Below are positions 25,555 through 36,477 of a stretch of DNA of 37,747 nt, piece after piece. A program made the position numbers and the translations under genes. Source of the DNA: Planctomycetota bacterium. GTDB lineage: Bacteria > Planctomycetota > MHYJ01 > WSZJ01. The DNA lies in assembly GCA_016190145.1 (NCBI GenBank), contig JACPRD010000158.1, forward strand, positions 1 through 37,747, in the 5' to 3' direction. Each line of letters begins with the position of its first letter. Position 1 is the first letter of the stretch. The notes beneath the pieces are model-generated. The model did no database searches, had not been told where the DNA came from, and was given only the letters and a program-made list of their open reading frames with translations.

Positions 25555-26691
25555 ATGAAGAAACTGATGCTGGCGGCGGTCTTCGCGGCGGCGGGGCTGA
25601 CGGCGGCCGCGGACAAACTGTTCCTTAAGGACGGCCGCACCTACGAAGGCAAGATCGTGGAGGAAGGGGACGCGGGGGTGAAGATCAAGACGTCGAAGGC
25701 GACGCTCACGTTCCCGAAGGACCAGATCGACAAGATCGAGCGCGGGACGAGCATGATGGAGACGCTCGAAGGGAAGCTGGAGGAGCTGTCGCCGGAGGCG
25801 CCGGAGACGTACGTCGCGACGGCGGAGTGGTGCGTGAAGGAGAAGGTGGGGGACGAGCCCACGGTGGAGCGGCTGGCGAACATCGCGATGGCGCTCGATC
25901 CGTCTTTCTGCGGGCGGGGCAACACGGTCCTGGGCGATTTCGCCGCAGCCCGCGGCGACCGCGTGCAGGCCGCGGAGTTCTACTTCCGGGCTTTCCTTGC
26001 GGACTGGAAGAACCCCGTGGCGAAACGGAAGCTTCAGGAGTACAAGGACGCGCTGGAAGAGCGGAACGCGCGGCAGATGGACAAGTTGCGGGACGCGCTG
26101 ACGCTGGCGATCGACAACAAGCTGGCGGAGGCGATTCCGGCTCTCTCGGCGGCCCGAGGCGCTCCCTTCGCAAACCTGATTTCGACCTACATGCCGTCCT
26201 ACCGGAGCGTGGACGCGCTGATTGAGGACATCAAGGCGCGGGTGCCGTGCAAGACGTGCAACAACAAGGGGACGATCAAGTGTTTCCAGTGTGACGGGAC
26301 GGGGTCTTTGAAGTGCACGGCGTGCGGCGGGAAGGGGTACAAGGAGATCAGGCTGGGTGGGACGGGGGAGGTCCGCAAGGAGATCTGCCCGGTCTGCAAC
26401 AAGTCGGGGAAGGTCCGTTGTCCGCGGTGCAAGGAGATCAAGGGGGCGACGAAGTGTTCGACGTGCAAGGGGATCATTCCGGCGAAGCCGACGGTGACGT
26501 GGGACCGCAACGGCCTGGTGAATTTCCGGGGTGCGATCGAGCAGCGGATGAGCGGCGTGCTGCCGATCGAGGAGCAGGTGGGACCGAAGCTTCCGCGGCT
26601 GGGCTCGCAGAATTACGATGCGTCGTTCGTGGACGACGGCCGGGTGGTGTACTCGAAAGGCCGCTGGCTGACGCAGAGCGAGAAAAAGTGA
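25555..26691 (+). CDS. Exported protein with DnaJ-like zinc-ribbon repeats
   Basis: The 378-residue protein has a signal peptide (KKLMLAAVFAAAGLTAAA). An N-terminal beta-barrel-like segment follows (residues about 20-60, LKDGRTYEGKIVEEGDAGVK), a pattern common in proteins of this lineage, and then a helical TPR-like part. Residues about 235-310 hold a run of CxxC motifs (CKTC, CFQC, CTAC, CPVC, CPRC, CSTC) spaced with Gly-rich turns, like the DnaJ central zinc domain. That could bind zinc and unfolded protein outside the cytoplasm; there is no J domain. An in-frame ATG at 25537 overlaps the kinase stop, but 25555 gives a proper signal peptide and has GGGAGAGAGG upstream. The role is unknown. 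Confidence 0.75.
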   Translation: MKKLMLAAVFAAAGLTAAADKLFLKDGRTYEGKIVEEGDAGVKIKTSKATLTFPKDQIDKIERGTSMMETLEGKLEELSPEAPETYVATAEWCVKEKVGDEPTVERLANIAMALDPSFCGRGNTVLGDFAAARGDRVQAAEFYFRAFLADWKNPVAKRKLQEYKDALEERNARQMDKLRDALTLAIDNKLAEAIPALSAARGAPFANLISTYMPSYRSVDALIEDIKARVPCKTCNNKGTIKCFQCDGTGSLKCTACGGKGYKEIRLGGTGEVRKEICPVCNKSGKVRCPRCKEIKGATKCSTCKGIIPAKPTVTWDRNGLVNFRGAIEQRMSGVLPIEEQVGPKLPRLGSQNYDASFVDDGRVVYSKGRWLTQSEKK

Positions 26692-26710
26692 CCCGGGGCT
26701 GGGGGGCGGC

Positions 26711-27331
26711 TTGGCGTTCCTGATCATCGAGAGCGGGCCGGAGGCGGGGCGGCGGGTGGACCTGGGGGGTGCTCTGGTCATCGGGCGCCAGTCCAGGTCC
26801 GGGCTGACCATTCAGGACCCGAAGGCGTCGCGCGAGCACACGCGTCTGGAGCCGGCGGCGGGCGCGTGGGCGGTGGTGGACCTGGAGAGCCGGAACGGCA
26901 CGATGCTGAACGGGCGGAAGATCCAGCGCGAGTTCCTGGCGGCGGGCGACCGGATCACGATCGGACAGACGGTGCTGCGTTTCGAGCTGGCGGACGCGAC
27001 TCCTTCGGCGACGACGCGGCCGATGCCTGAGCCCGGGGTGGCCGGGGCCGCGCGGCCCGCGACGACGCCGATCCTGCGCACGTCTCCGGTGGCGCCTCCG
27101 CCACCGCCGCCGGCCGTTCCGATTCCGCCGCCGCCCGCGCGGCCCGCGCCCGTGGCGGAAGCCGACAAGGCGCCGAAACTGCGCTATCAGGACAAGGGGC
27201 AGGGCGTCGGCGTCGTGACGGTCCTCGCGTGCCTGGCGATCCTGGTCGGCCTCGTCTTCGCGGCCCGCTGGATCGCCCAGAGAACGATCACGAAGGTGAT
27301 GAACGAAAGAAAGGCGGAACAGGCGAAGTGA
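26711..27331 (+). CDS. FHA-domain membrane protein
   Basis: The 206-residue protein starts at TTG 26711 after a G-rich site. The forkhead-associated domain (about 1-95) has the phosphothreonine-binding signature: GRQSRSGLTIQDPKASREHT, then DLESRNGTMLNG. A proline-rich linker (about 100-145) leads to a single transmembrane helix near 165-187 (VVTVLACLAILVGLVFAARW) and a short basic tail. FHA domains bind phosphothreonine, so a partner phosphorylated by the kinase encoded two genes upstream is a reasonable inference. The stop overlaps the GTG of the cysteine desulfurase gene (GTGA), so the two are translationally coupled. Confidence 0.88.
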   Translation: MAFLIIESGPEAGRRVDLGGALVIGRQSRSGLTIQDPKASREHTRLEPAAGAWAVVDLESRNGTMLNGRKIQREFLAAGDRITIGQTVLRFELADATPSATTRPMPEPGVAGAARPATTPILRTSPVAPPPPPPAVPIPPPPARPAPVAEADKAPKLRYQDKGQGVGVVTVLACLAILVGLVFAARWIAQRTITKVMNERKAEQAK

Positions 27332-28473
27332 TCTATCTCGACAACAACGCGACGACGCCCGTGTGTCCGGAGGCGCAGGCCGCGATGGCGGCGGCGTACC
27401 GCGACGTGCCCGGGAATCCGTCGAGCCCGCACGCGGCGGGCCGCGCGGCAAGAAAGCTGCTCTCCGAAAGCCGCGAGCGCGTCGCGCGCGCCCTCGGCGC
27501 CGCCGCTCCCGACGAGATCGTCTTCACCGGAAGCGGTTCGGAGGCCGACCACCTGGCGATCCTGGGGACCTGGGAATCGTCGGTGAAGTGGAACAGCCGG
27601 AAGAAGAGGATCGTGTCGACAGGGATCGAGCATCCCGCGGTGCGCGGCACGCTGAAGAAGCTCGAGCTCGCGGGGGCGGAGGTCGTGTTCGTGCCCCCTG
27701 GACCGGGCGGACTCGTGAACGCCGAGGCGGTCGGCGAGGCGCTCACCCTCGACACGCTTCTCGTCACCGTGATCCTCGCGCAGAACGAGACGGGCGTCCT
27801 CCAGCCCGTGCGCGAGATCGCGGGGCGGGCGCACGCGTGCGGCGCGTACGTCCACACCGACGCCGTCCAGGCGGTCGGAAAGATCCCGGTCAACGTCGCC
27901 GAACTGGGCGTCGACATGCTCTCGCTCGCCGCCCACAAGTTCCACGGACCGAAAGGCGTCGGCGCCCTCTGGATCAGGACCGGCACGCGCATCGGAGCCT
28001 TCGCTTCCGGCGGCGGCCAGGAAGGAGGCCTGCGCCCGGGGACGGAAAACGTGGCGGGAATCGCGGGCCTCGCGGCGGCGCTCGACGTCGCCACCCGAAC
28101 GCTTCCCTCGGACATGCCCCGCGTCGCGAACCTCCGCGACCGCCTGGCCGAGGCCACGCTGAAAGCCGCTCCCGGGGCGCGCTGGAACGGCGACCGCGAG
28201 CGCCTGCTCCCCAATACGGCGAGCCTGTCGTTCCCCGGGCTCCGCGCCGACATGCTGCTGGTCGGGCTCGACGTCGAAGGTCTGTGCGTGGCGACGGGAA
28301 GCGCCTGCCATTCGGGCGCGATGGAGCCCTCGGAGGTGCTGCTCGCGATGGGACTCGACGAGGATTCCGCCCGAAGCTCGCTGCGCGTCTCGCTGTCGCG
28401 GTACACGACGGAGGCGGAGGTGGACCGCTTTCTTTCGGTTCTTCCCGCGATTCTGAAACGCATCTCGAAGTGA
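27328..28473 (+). CDS. Cysteine desulfurase, NifS/IscS family
   Basis: The 381-residue PLP enzyme starts at GTG 27328 (YLDNNATTPV). It has the PLP lysine Lys204 in AAHKFHGPKG, the cofactor histidine in TGIEHPAV, and the active-site cysteine Cys327 in GSACHSG, with the RPGTEN motif between. It takes sulfur from cysteine to form an enzyme persulfide for Fe-S clusters or tRNA thiolation. The loop GSACHSG and its length resemble group I NifS/IscS enzymes. No IscU, MnmA or other Fe-S genes are adjacent; instead it is coupled to an FHA protein in a kinase operon. A terminator-like hairpin follows at once. Confidence 0.93.
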   Translation: MIYLDNNATTPVCPEAQAAMAAAYRDVPGNPSSPHAAGRAARKLLSESRERVARALGAAAPDEIVFTGSGSEADHLAILGTWESSVKWNSRKKRIVSTGIEHPAVRGTLKKLELAGAEVVFVPPGPGGLVNAEAVGEALTLDTLLVTVILAQNETGVLQPVREIAGRAHACGAYVHTDAVQAVGKIPVNVAELGVDMLSLAAHKFHGPKGVGALWIRTGTRIGAFASGGGQEGGLRPGTENVAGIAGLAAALDVATRTLPSDMPRVANLRDRLAEATLKAAPGARWNGDRERLLPNTASLSFPGLRADMLLVGLDVEGLCVATGSACHSGAMEPSEVLLAMGLDEDSARSSLRVSLSRYTTEAEVDRFLSVLPAILKRISK

Positions 28474-28478
28474 TTTCC

Positions 28479-28505
28479 GCCTGAAATTGCTCAGGCTTCT
28501 TCGAT
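28479..28505 (+). terminator. Rho-independent terminator after the cysteine desulfurase gene
   Basis: A perfect 6-bp stem GCCTGA/TCAGGC with a 6-base loop is followed by TTCTTCGATTT, six bases after the stop codon. Confidence 0.6.
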
Positions 28506-28571
28506 TTCCAACATAATTTTTCCGAATTCCGCAACGCTGGAAATCTCCCCGCTTTGCGACGCCTCACGAAT

Positions 28572-28600
28572 TTGACGACCCTCAACCCTTCTGCTAGATT
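28572..28600 (+). promoter_or_regulatory. Sigma70-type promoter for dnaA
   Basis: TTGACG at 28572-28577 and TAGATT at 28595-28600 have an ideal 17-bp spacer. The dnaA ATG lies 62 bp downstream, and a terminator for the preceding gene lies upstream, so dnaA starts its own transcript. Confidence 0.6.
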
Positions 28601-28661
28601 CCGTCCCTTCGACGATCAGGTCAGGGCCCGCACTCTCCACACCAGACACCCAAAGGATCCC

Positions 28662-30056
28662 ATGCTTCCTTCTGATGGTCCCGCTTTGAGGGACCGTGTT
28701 GTCGCGGAGCTCTCCCAGCGGCTGCCGGAGGACGAGGTCAAGGCGTGGTTCGACCCCGGCAAGATCACGCTTCTCCCGAGCGGTTCCACTTGCGAGCTGC
28801 AGGTCAAAAACGTGTTCATGGCGGATCACTACGAGAAGAACTACCGCCGCGCGCTGGAGGAAGTCCTCTCGCGCGTCGCGGAGGTCCCGGTCCGGCTGGC
28901 GATCCGCGTGAACGGCGACGCCGGCGCGGCGAAGCCTGCCGCCGAGGCGGCGGGGGCCGCGGATCTGAAGATATCCAGCGCGGAAATCGCGGCCGTTCCC
29001 CCGGAGGCCGCCGCGGCGAATGACGGGATCGTCCTCAACCCGGGCTACACGTTCGACAACTTCGTCGTCGGCATCTCGAACCGGCTCGCGCACGCGGCGG
29101 CGCTCAGCGTCGCGCAGCAGCCGGGCGCCGCGTACAACCCGCTGTTCCTGTACGGGTCGGTCGGGCTGGGGAAGACCCACCTGCTCCAGGCCATCTGCCA
29201 CGCGATCCGCGAGAAGCACCCGCGCCTGCAGATCCAGTACCTGTCCTGCGAGGAGTTCGTGAACGACTACATCGCCTCCGTCCAGAACATGAACCAACTC
29301 GAGGCGTTCCGCGGGCGGATGCGCACCGTCGACGTTCTGCTCATCGACGACATCCATTTCCTCGCGGGCAAGGAAGGATCGCAGGAAGAGTTCTTCCACA
29401 CGTTCAACACGCTCCATAACGCCTCGAAGCAGATCATTCTCTGCTCGGACGCCCCTCCGAAGGACATCCCGACGCTGGAGGAGCGGCTGCTCACGCGTTT
29501 TTCCTGGGGGATGGTCGCGCGCATCGACACGCCGACGTTCGAGACGCGCGTGGCGATCCTGAAGCGGAAGGCGGAGGCGCGCGGGACGCCGTTCCCGGAG
29601 GACGTGTACTTCTTCATCGCGCAGAACATCGAGTCGAACATCCGGGAGCTGGAGGGGGCCGTCGTCAAGACCGCGGCCTACGCCTCGCTGCTCAACCGCG
29701 CGATCGACCTCGACCTCGCGCGCGAGGCCCTTCGCGACTCGCTCGAGGTCGCCTCGACGCCTGTACAGGTCACGGACGTGCAGGCGGTCGTCTGTCGAAA
29801 ACTGGGCGTAAAAACGGCGGAATTGCAGTCGAAAAGCCGTACAAAATCCATCAGCCGTGCCCGCCAGATCGGGATCTACCTCGCGCGCACCATGACGAAC
29901 GCTTCGCAGACCGACATCGGCAACGCGTTCGGCGGCCGGGACCATTCGACGGTGTCGTACTCGATCGACACGGTGAAGGAGCAGATGGACACGGAGCCGT
30001 CGTTCCGGGGTTTCATCGAGCAGCTCGCCGACGAGATCCGCAAAAGCAAGCTGTAG
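28662..30056 (+). CDS. dnaA: Chromosomal replication initiator DnaA
   Basis: The 464-residue protein has all four domains. Domain I is about residues 1-85. A low-complexity Ala-rich linker (domain II) runs to about 120. The AAA+ domain III has NPGYTFDNFVVG, Walker A GSVGLGKTH with Lys171, and Walker B LLIDDIHFLAGKE. Domain IV has the DnaA-box binding signature GGRDHSTVSY near residue 427. It binds DnaA boxes at the origin and opens the duplex. The ATG at 28662 follows AAAGGA and gives a normal domain I; an open frame upstream runs across the promoter and is not used. The spacer to dnaN has origin-like features. Confidence 0.97.
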   Translation: MLPSDGPALRDRVVAELSQRLPEDEVKAWFDPGKITLLPSGSTCELQVKNVFMADHYEKNYRRALEEVLSRVAEVPVRLAIRVNGDAGAAKPAAEAAGAADLKISSAEIAAVPPEAAAANDGIVLNPGYTFDNFVVGISNRLAHAAALSVAQQPGAAYNPLFLYGSVGLGKTHLLQAICHAIREKHPRLQIQYLSCEEFVNDYIASVQNMNQLEAFRGRMRTVDVLLIDDIHFLAGKEGSQEEFFHTFNTLHNASKQIILCSDAPPKDIPTLEERLLTRFSWGMVARIDTPTFETRVAILKRKAEARGTPFPEDVYFFIAQNIESNIRELEGAVVKTAAYASLLNRAIDLDLAREALRDSLEVASTPVQVTDVQAVVCRKLGVKTAELQSKSRTKSISRARQIGIYLARTMTNASQTDIGNAFGGRDHSTVSYSIDTVKEQMDTEPSFRGFIEQLADEIRKSKL

Positions 30057-30335
30057 AGAACCGTCCGGGATCCGGGGGAGCGGGCGGGAGAAGCCGGGAA
30101 GGAATGTTGAAGGACGGGGGGGTCGGCGGAGTTGCCGGAGCGAATGCCCGCCGATTCCGGAAGGTTGTGAGGGGAGTTGCCGGAAGGGGAATCCGGAATC
30201 CGCGCGATGCGAGCCCTTCCCCGCACGGACGTTACGCGATGGTCGGGGAATGTTTTCCACGAAATCGCGGGGCCTAAGAAGATGGTGAAGATCTTTTCTA
30301 TAAAGAACATCCTTTAGACAGGCAGGGGGTCCTCC
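30057..30335. other. Candidate replication origin in the dnaA-dnaN spacer
   Basis: No gene is present. The 279-bp spacer contains GGAGTTGCCGGA twice (30128-30139, 30173-30184), the palindrome TTCCGGAA at 30155-30162, one near-consensus DnaA box (TTTTCCACG, 30253-30261), a GC cluster (30265-30274), and AAG-rich triplets (30275-30290). A clearly AT-richer run follows up to 30314, including TATAAA. This order resembles a basal unwinding system. Only one good DnaA box is visible, so the origin assignment rests on context as well. Confidence 0.55.
30253..30261 (+). promoter_or_regulatory. Candidate DnaA box
   Basis: TTTTCCACG differs from the consensus TTATCCACA at two positions and fits TTWTNCAC. 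It sits 14 bases before the AAG triplets that may form DnaA-trios. Confidence 0.5.
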
Positions 30336-31580
30336 ATGAAATTCCGCTGCAAGCGCGCCGACCTGGCGCACGGGTTGTCGATCGTGGCCGGCGCCGCTCC
30401 TGCCCGGACGAGCGTGCCGATCCTGATGAACATCAAGCTGACGGCGGCGGACGGGGAGCTGCTGCTCACGGCGACGGACCTCGAGATGGGGCTCCGGTAC
30501 GCGGTGCGGGACGTGGGGATCCAGAAGAGCGGGTCCGCGGTGCTTCCGGCGCAGAAGCTGCTGTCGATCGTGCGGGACATCCGCGACGACGAGGTCAGGT
30601 TCGACGCGGACGGGAAGGTCTGCACGATCGAGATCGAGGGGGGGCAGTTCAAGCTTTCGGGCGCCGACCCTCAGGACTTCCCGCAGTTCCCGGAGTTCGT
30701 GGAAGGGCGTTCGGTGCGGCTTCCGGTCGAGGATTTCCGCGACATGGTCAGGAAGACCGCGTTCGCGACGTCGGCCGAGCCCTCGCGGTACGCGCTCACG
30801 GGCGTGCTGTTCGTGCTGCGTGAGAACGAGGCGCGGATGGTGGGGACGGACGGAAAACGGCTGGCGTACGCGAAGAAGAGGATCAAGGGCGGGCCGAAGG
30901 AGGAGATCCGGGTGATCGTGCCGCCGAAGGGGCTGCACATGATCGAGAAGATCGTCGGCGAGGAGGACGAGGAGATAGCCTTCGAGTTCGAGGAGACGCA
31001 GGTCAAGGCGAAGACAAACGCGGGGACGACGTTCGCGCGGCTGGTGGAGGGATCGTTTCCGAACTACGAGGACGTGATTCCGGGCGATCCCGACAAGAAG
31101 GTCGTGATTTCCCCGGCGGAGTTCGCGTACAGGCTGCGGCTCGCGACGACGATGACGGACGAGAAGAGCAAGGCGGTGAAGTTCCACCTGTCGAAGGACC
31201 GGCTGAAGCTGTCGGCGCGGCGTGTGACGGGGGACGCGGGCGAGGCGTCGCACGAGCTGCCGGTGAAGTACGCGGGTCCGGATTTCGACATCTCGTTCAA
31301 TCCGGACTTCTTCCTGGAGTTCCTGAAGGTCGTGAACGGGCCCGAGGCGGCCGACGAGGCCGGCGAGGTGGCTGCGAAGCCGGAGGCCGAGGCGCCGGCG
31401 AAAGGCAAAGGCAAGGCAAAGGCCGAGAAGGCGGAGAAGCCGAAGGCGCCTCCTCCGGCCGAGGAGGCCGCCGCGGCGCCCGGCGTGACGCTCGAACTGC
31501 GCGACAAGACGACGGCCGGCGTGATCCGCGCGGGGCGCGACTACGTCTACCTCGTGATGCCGCTCACGATCGACGCTTAG
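30336..31580 (+). CDS. dnaN: DNA polymerase III sliding clamp with a low-complexity insertion
   Basis: The 414-residue beta clamp shows the three repeated clamp domains: MKFRCKRADLAHGLSIV at the start, FATSAEPSRYALTGVLF and VGTDGKRLAYAKK in domain II, and VYLVMPLTIDA at the C terminus. It encircles DNA and tethers the polymerase. Clamps usually have about 365-380 residues. Here an Ala/Lys/Pro/Glu-rich stretch of about 48 residues (335-382, with GKGKAKAEKAEKPKAPPPAE) interrupts domain III between FLKVVNG and VTLELRD. It is probably a surface loop. The AGGGGGT site supports the ATG, and the next gene begins one base after the stop. Confidence 0.97.
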   Translation: MKFRCKRADLAHGLSIVAGAAPARTSVPILMNIKLTAADGELLLTATDLEMGLRYAVRDVGIQKSGSAVLPAQKLLSIVRDIRDDEVRFDADGKVCTIEIEGGQFKLSGADPQDFPQFPEFVEGRSVRLPVEDFRDMVRKTAFATSAEPSRYALTGVLFVLRENEARMVGTDGKRLAYAKKRIKGGPKEEIRVIVPPKGLHMIEKIVGEEDEEIAFEFEETQVKAKTNAGTTFARLVEGSFPNYEDVIPGDPDKKVVISPAEFAYRLRLATTMTDEKSKAVKFHLSKDRLKLSARRVTGDAGEASHELPVKYAGPDFDISFNPDFFLEFLKVVNGPEAADEAGEVAAKPEAEAPAKGKGKAKAEKAEKPKAPPPAEEAAAAPGVTLELRDKTTAGVIRAGRDYVYLVMPLTIDA

Positions 31581-31581
31581 C

Positions 31582-34550
<2,969 letters not shown>

Positions 34551-34580
34551 CGTGGCGCTGTGCGCGAGCGGGGAGAAGTG

Positions 34581-35087
34581 ATGTCGGCGGGGGGACACAA
34601 GCGCCGGGCGGAGGGGATCCGCGCTTCCTGCGCCGTGATCACGACGAGCGACACGCGCACGGAGAAGACGGACGAAAGCGGGCGCGTGGCGCGCGAGCTT
34701 CTGGAGAAGGCGGGCCACCAGGTCGCGGCGCGCGACCTGGTCCCCAACCGCGAGGGAACAATCCGGGCGGCCATCCGCAGACGCCTGCGCGAGGGCTGCG
34801 ACTTCGTTCTCGTCACCGGCGGAACCGGGGCGGGCCCGCGCGACGTGTCGATCCAGGCCGCGCAGGCCCTGTTCGATCGCGAGCTTCCTGGCTTCGGGGA
34901 GATTTTCCGGTTTCTCTCGTGGGAAGAGGTCGGCAGCGCGGCGATGCTCTCGCGCGCGGCGCTGGGGCTCGTGAAGGGCCGGGCGGTCTGCGTGACGCCG
35001 GGTTCGCCGAAGGCGGTGCGGCTCGCGCTGGAGAAGCTGCTGATCCCGGAGCTCGCGCACCTGCTCTCGCAGGCGCGGGGCCGCTGA
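34581..35087 (+). CDS. MoaB/MogA-family molybdopterin adenylyltransferase-like protein
   Basis: The 168-residue protein has the MoCF-binding fold: AVITTSDTRTEKTDESG, then LVTGGTGAGPRDVSIQA and VTPGSPKAVRLALEKLL. Members activate molybdopterin by adenylylation before molybdenum insertion; some MoaB proteins are inactive in this. The ATG at 34581 is preceded by GGGGAG. It lies 30 bases after gyrB on the same strand, with no other molybdenum-cofactor genes nearby. The stop is one base before the next ATG, so it is cotranscribed with the pectate lyase homologue. Confidence 0.85.
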   Translation: MSAGGHKRRAEGIRASCAVITTSDTRTEKTDESGRVARELLEKAGHQVAARDLVPNREGTIRAAIRRRLREGCDFVLVTGGTGAGPRDVSIQAAQALFDRELPGFGEIFRFLSWEEVGSAAMLSRAALGLVKGRAVCVTPGSPKAVRLALEKLLIPELAHLLSQARGR

Positions 35088-35088
35088 C

Positions 35089-36471
35089 ATGACCGCGTGG
35101 AGGAAGCTCCTCGTGCGCGGATTCGTTCTGGGCCTCGTCGGGCTCGTCGCCGTTTCGCTCGCGAACCTCTCCTGCCGCGGCCCCGCGACGTGGGGGGACG
35201 TGCGGGACTCGAAGCGCGACCTGACCGGGGCCGTCGCGGTGTTTCCCGGGGCGGAGGGGTTCGGCACCGACACGCGCGCCGGCCGCGGCGGGCGCGTCCT
35301 CCGCGTCACGACGCTCGCCGACGGCGGGCCGGGATCGCTTCGGGAGGCCCTCGCCGCGGCGGGGCCGCGCGTCGTGGCGTTCGAAGTCGGGGGGACGATC
35401 CGCGCCGGCGCCGAACTCGAGATCCGCGAGCCGTTCGTGACGGTCGCCGGCCAGACGGCGCCCTCGCCCGGCATCTCGATCGCCGGCGCCGGGATCATCG
35501 TTCGTACGCACGACGTGCTCCTGCAGCACCTGCGCGTTCGCGTCGGCGACGGCGACGCGGGCGCGCCGAAGGATCGCCGGCGCGCGATCCACATGGTCGG
35601 CGAGCGTGACGGGTCGCTCGAGGTCTTCAACGTCGTCGTCGACCACTGCTCCGCCGGCTGGGCGACCGACGAGTGCGTCACGACCTGGTACCCGGGCGTG
35701 CACGACGTGACCGTTTCCCGGTGCATCGTGAGCGAAGGCCTCTCCCACGCCGGCCATCCGAAAGGCGAGCACTCCAAAGGCATGCTCGTCGGCGACTACA
35801 CCAAACGCTTCGCCGCCATCGGCAACCTCTTCGCCTCCAACCGCGACCGCAACCCGCGCATGAAGTCCGACACGAGCACCCTTCTCGTCAACAACGTCTC
35901 CTACAACCACGGCGTCTTTCCCGTCATGATCGGCGGTCGCGACGTCGCGCGCGGTCCGAGCCGCGCGGCGATCGTGGGCAACGTTTTCCGGCCCGGGCCC
36001 TCGACGGAGTTCGATTCGGTGATCTGGATGACCGATGTCCCGCCGGGCACAGAGGTCTTCGCGCACGACAATCTCTCGCCGCAGGCGGGAACGGACGGCT
36101 GGGCACTCGTCCAGGGCGAGAGGGAAGGCGTCGTGCGCGCGACGACGCCGCCGGTCTGGGTCGAGCCCCTCACGGTCCTCCCGGCCCGGGACGTCCTGGA
36201 GGTCGTGCTTGCGGGCGCCGGGGCGCGCCCCGCGGACCGTGACGCCGTTGACCGGCGCATCGTAGCCGAAGTCCGCGGCGGCGGCGGGCGCATCATCGAC
36301 AGCCAGCGCGATGCCGGCGGCTGGCCCGAACTCCCCGAAACGCGCCGCACGCTCGAACAGGCCGGCACCGAAACCGGGCTCCCCTTCCCCGGCGATCCTC
36401 ACGCCGGCGCTCCATGGACAAATCTCGAGCGCTGGCTGCACGTGCTGGCGCTGCGGGTCGAGGGGCGGTAG
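35089..36471 (+). CDS. Secreted PL1-like pectate lyase homologue
   Basis: The 460-residue protein starts with a signal peptide (FVLGLVGLVAVSLANLSC); the cysteine may be lipidated, though the lipobox is imperfect. The mature part begins VFPGAEGFGTDTRAGRGGR, then GGPGSLREAL, VVAFEVGGTI and VTVAGQTAPSPGISIAG. This is the hallmark of polysaccharide-lyase family 1-like right-handed beta-helix proteins abundant in planctomycetes. Further helix turns follow (VDHCSAGWATDECVTTWYP, FASNRDRNPRMKSD). It may cleave acidic plant or algal polysaccharide, but no calcium-site residues could be confirmed by eye. It ends 6 bases from the convergent propeller gene. Confidence 0.8.
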   Translation: MTAWRKLLVRGFVLGLVGLVAVSLANLSCRGPATWGDVRDSKRDLTGAVAVFPGAEGFGTDTRAGRGGRVLRVTTLADGGPGSLREALAAAGPRVVAFEVGGTIRAGAELEIREPFVTVAGQTAPSPGISIAGAGIIVRTHDVLLQHLRVRVGDGDAGAPKDRRRAIHMVGERDGSLEVFNVVVDHCSAGWATDECVTTWYPGVHDVTVSRCIVSEGLSHAGHPKGEHSKGMLVGDYTKRFAAIGNLFASNRDRNPRMKSDTSTLLVNNVSYNHGVFPVMIGGRDVARGPSRAAIVGNVFRPGPSTEFDSVIWMTDVPPGTEVFAHDNLSPQAGTDGWALVQGEREGVVRATTPPVWVEPLTVLPARDVLEVVLAGAGARPADRDAVDRRIVAEVRGGGGRIIDSQRDAGGWPELPETRRTLEQAGTETGLPFPGDPHAGAPWTNLERWLHVLALRVEGR

Positions 36472-36477
36472 AGGGGG

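Noticed and set aside
28554..28661. Upstream extension of dnaA
   Set aside because: It would cover the TTGACG/TAGATT promoter and has no family resemblance; the ATG at 28662 has a ribosome site.
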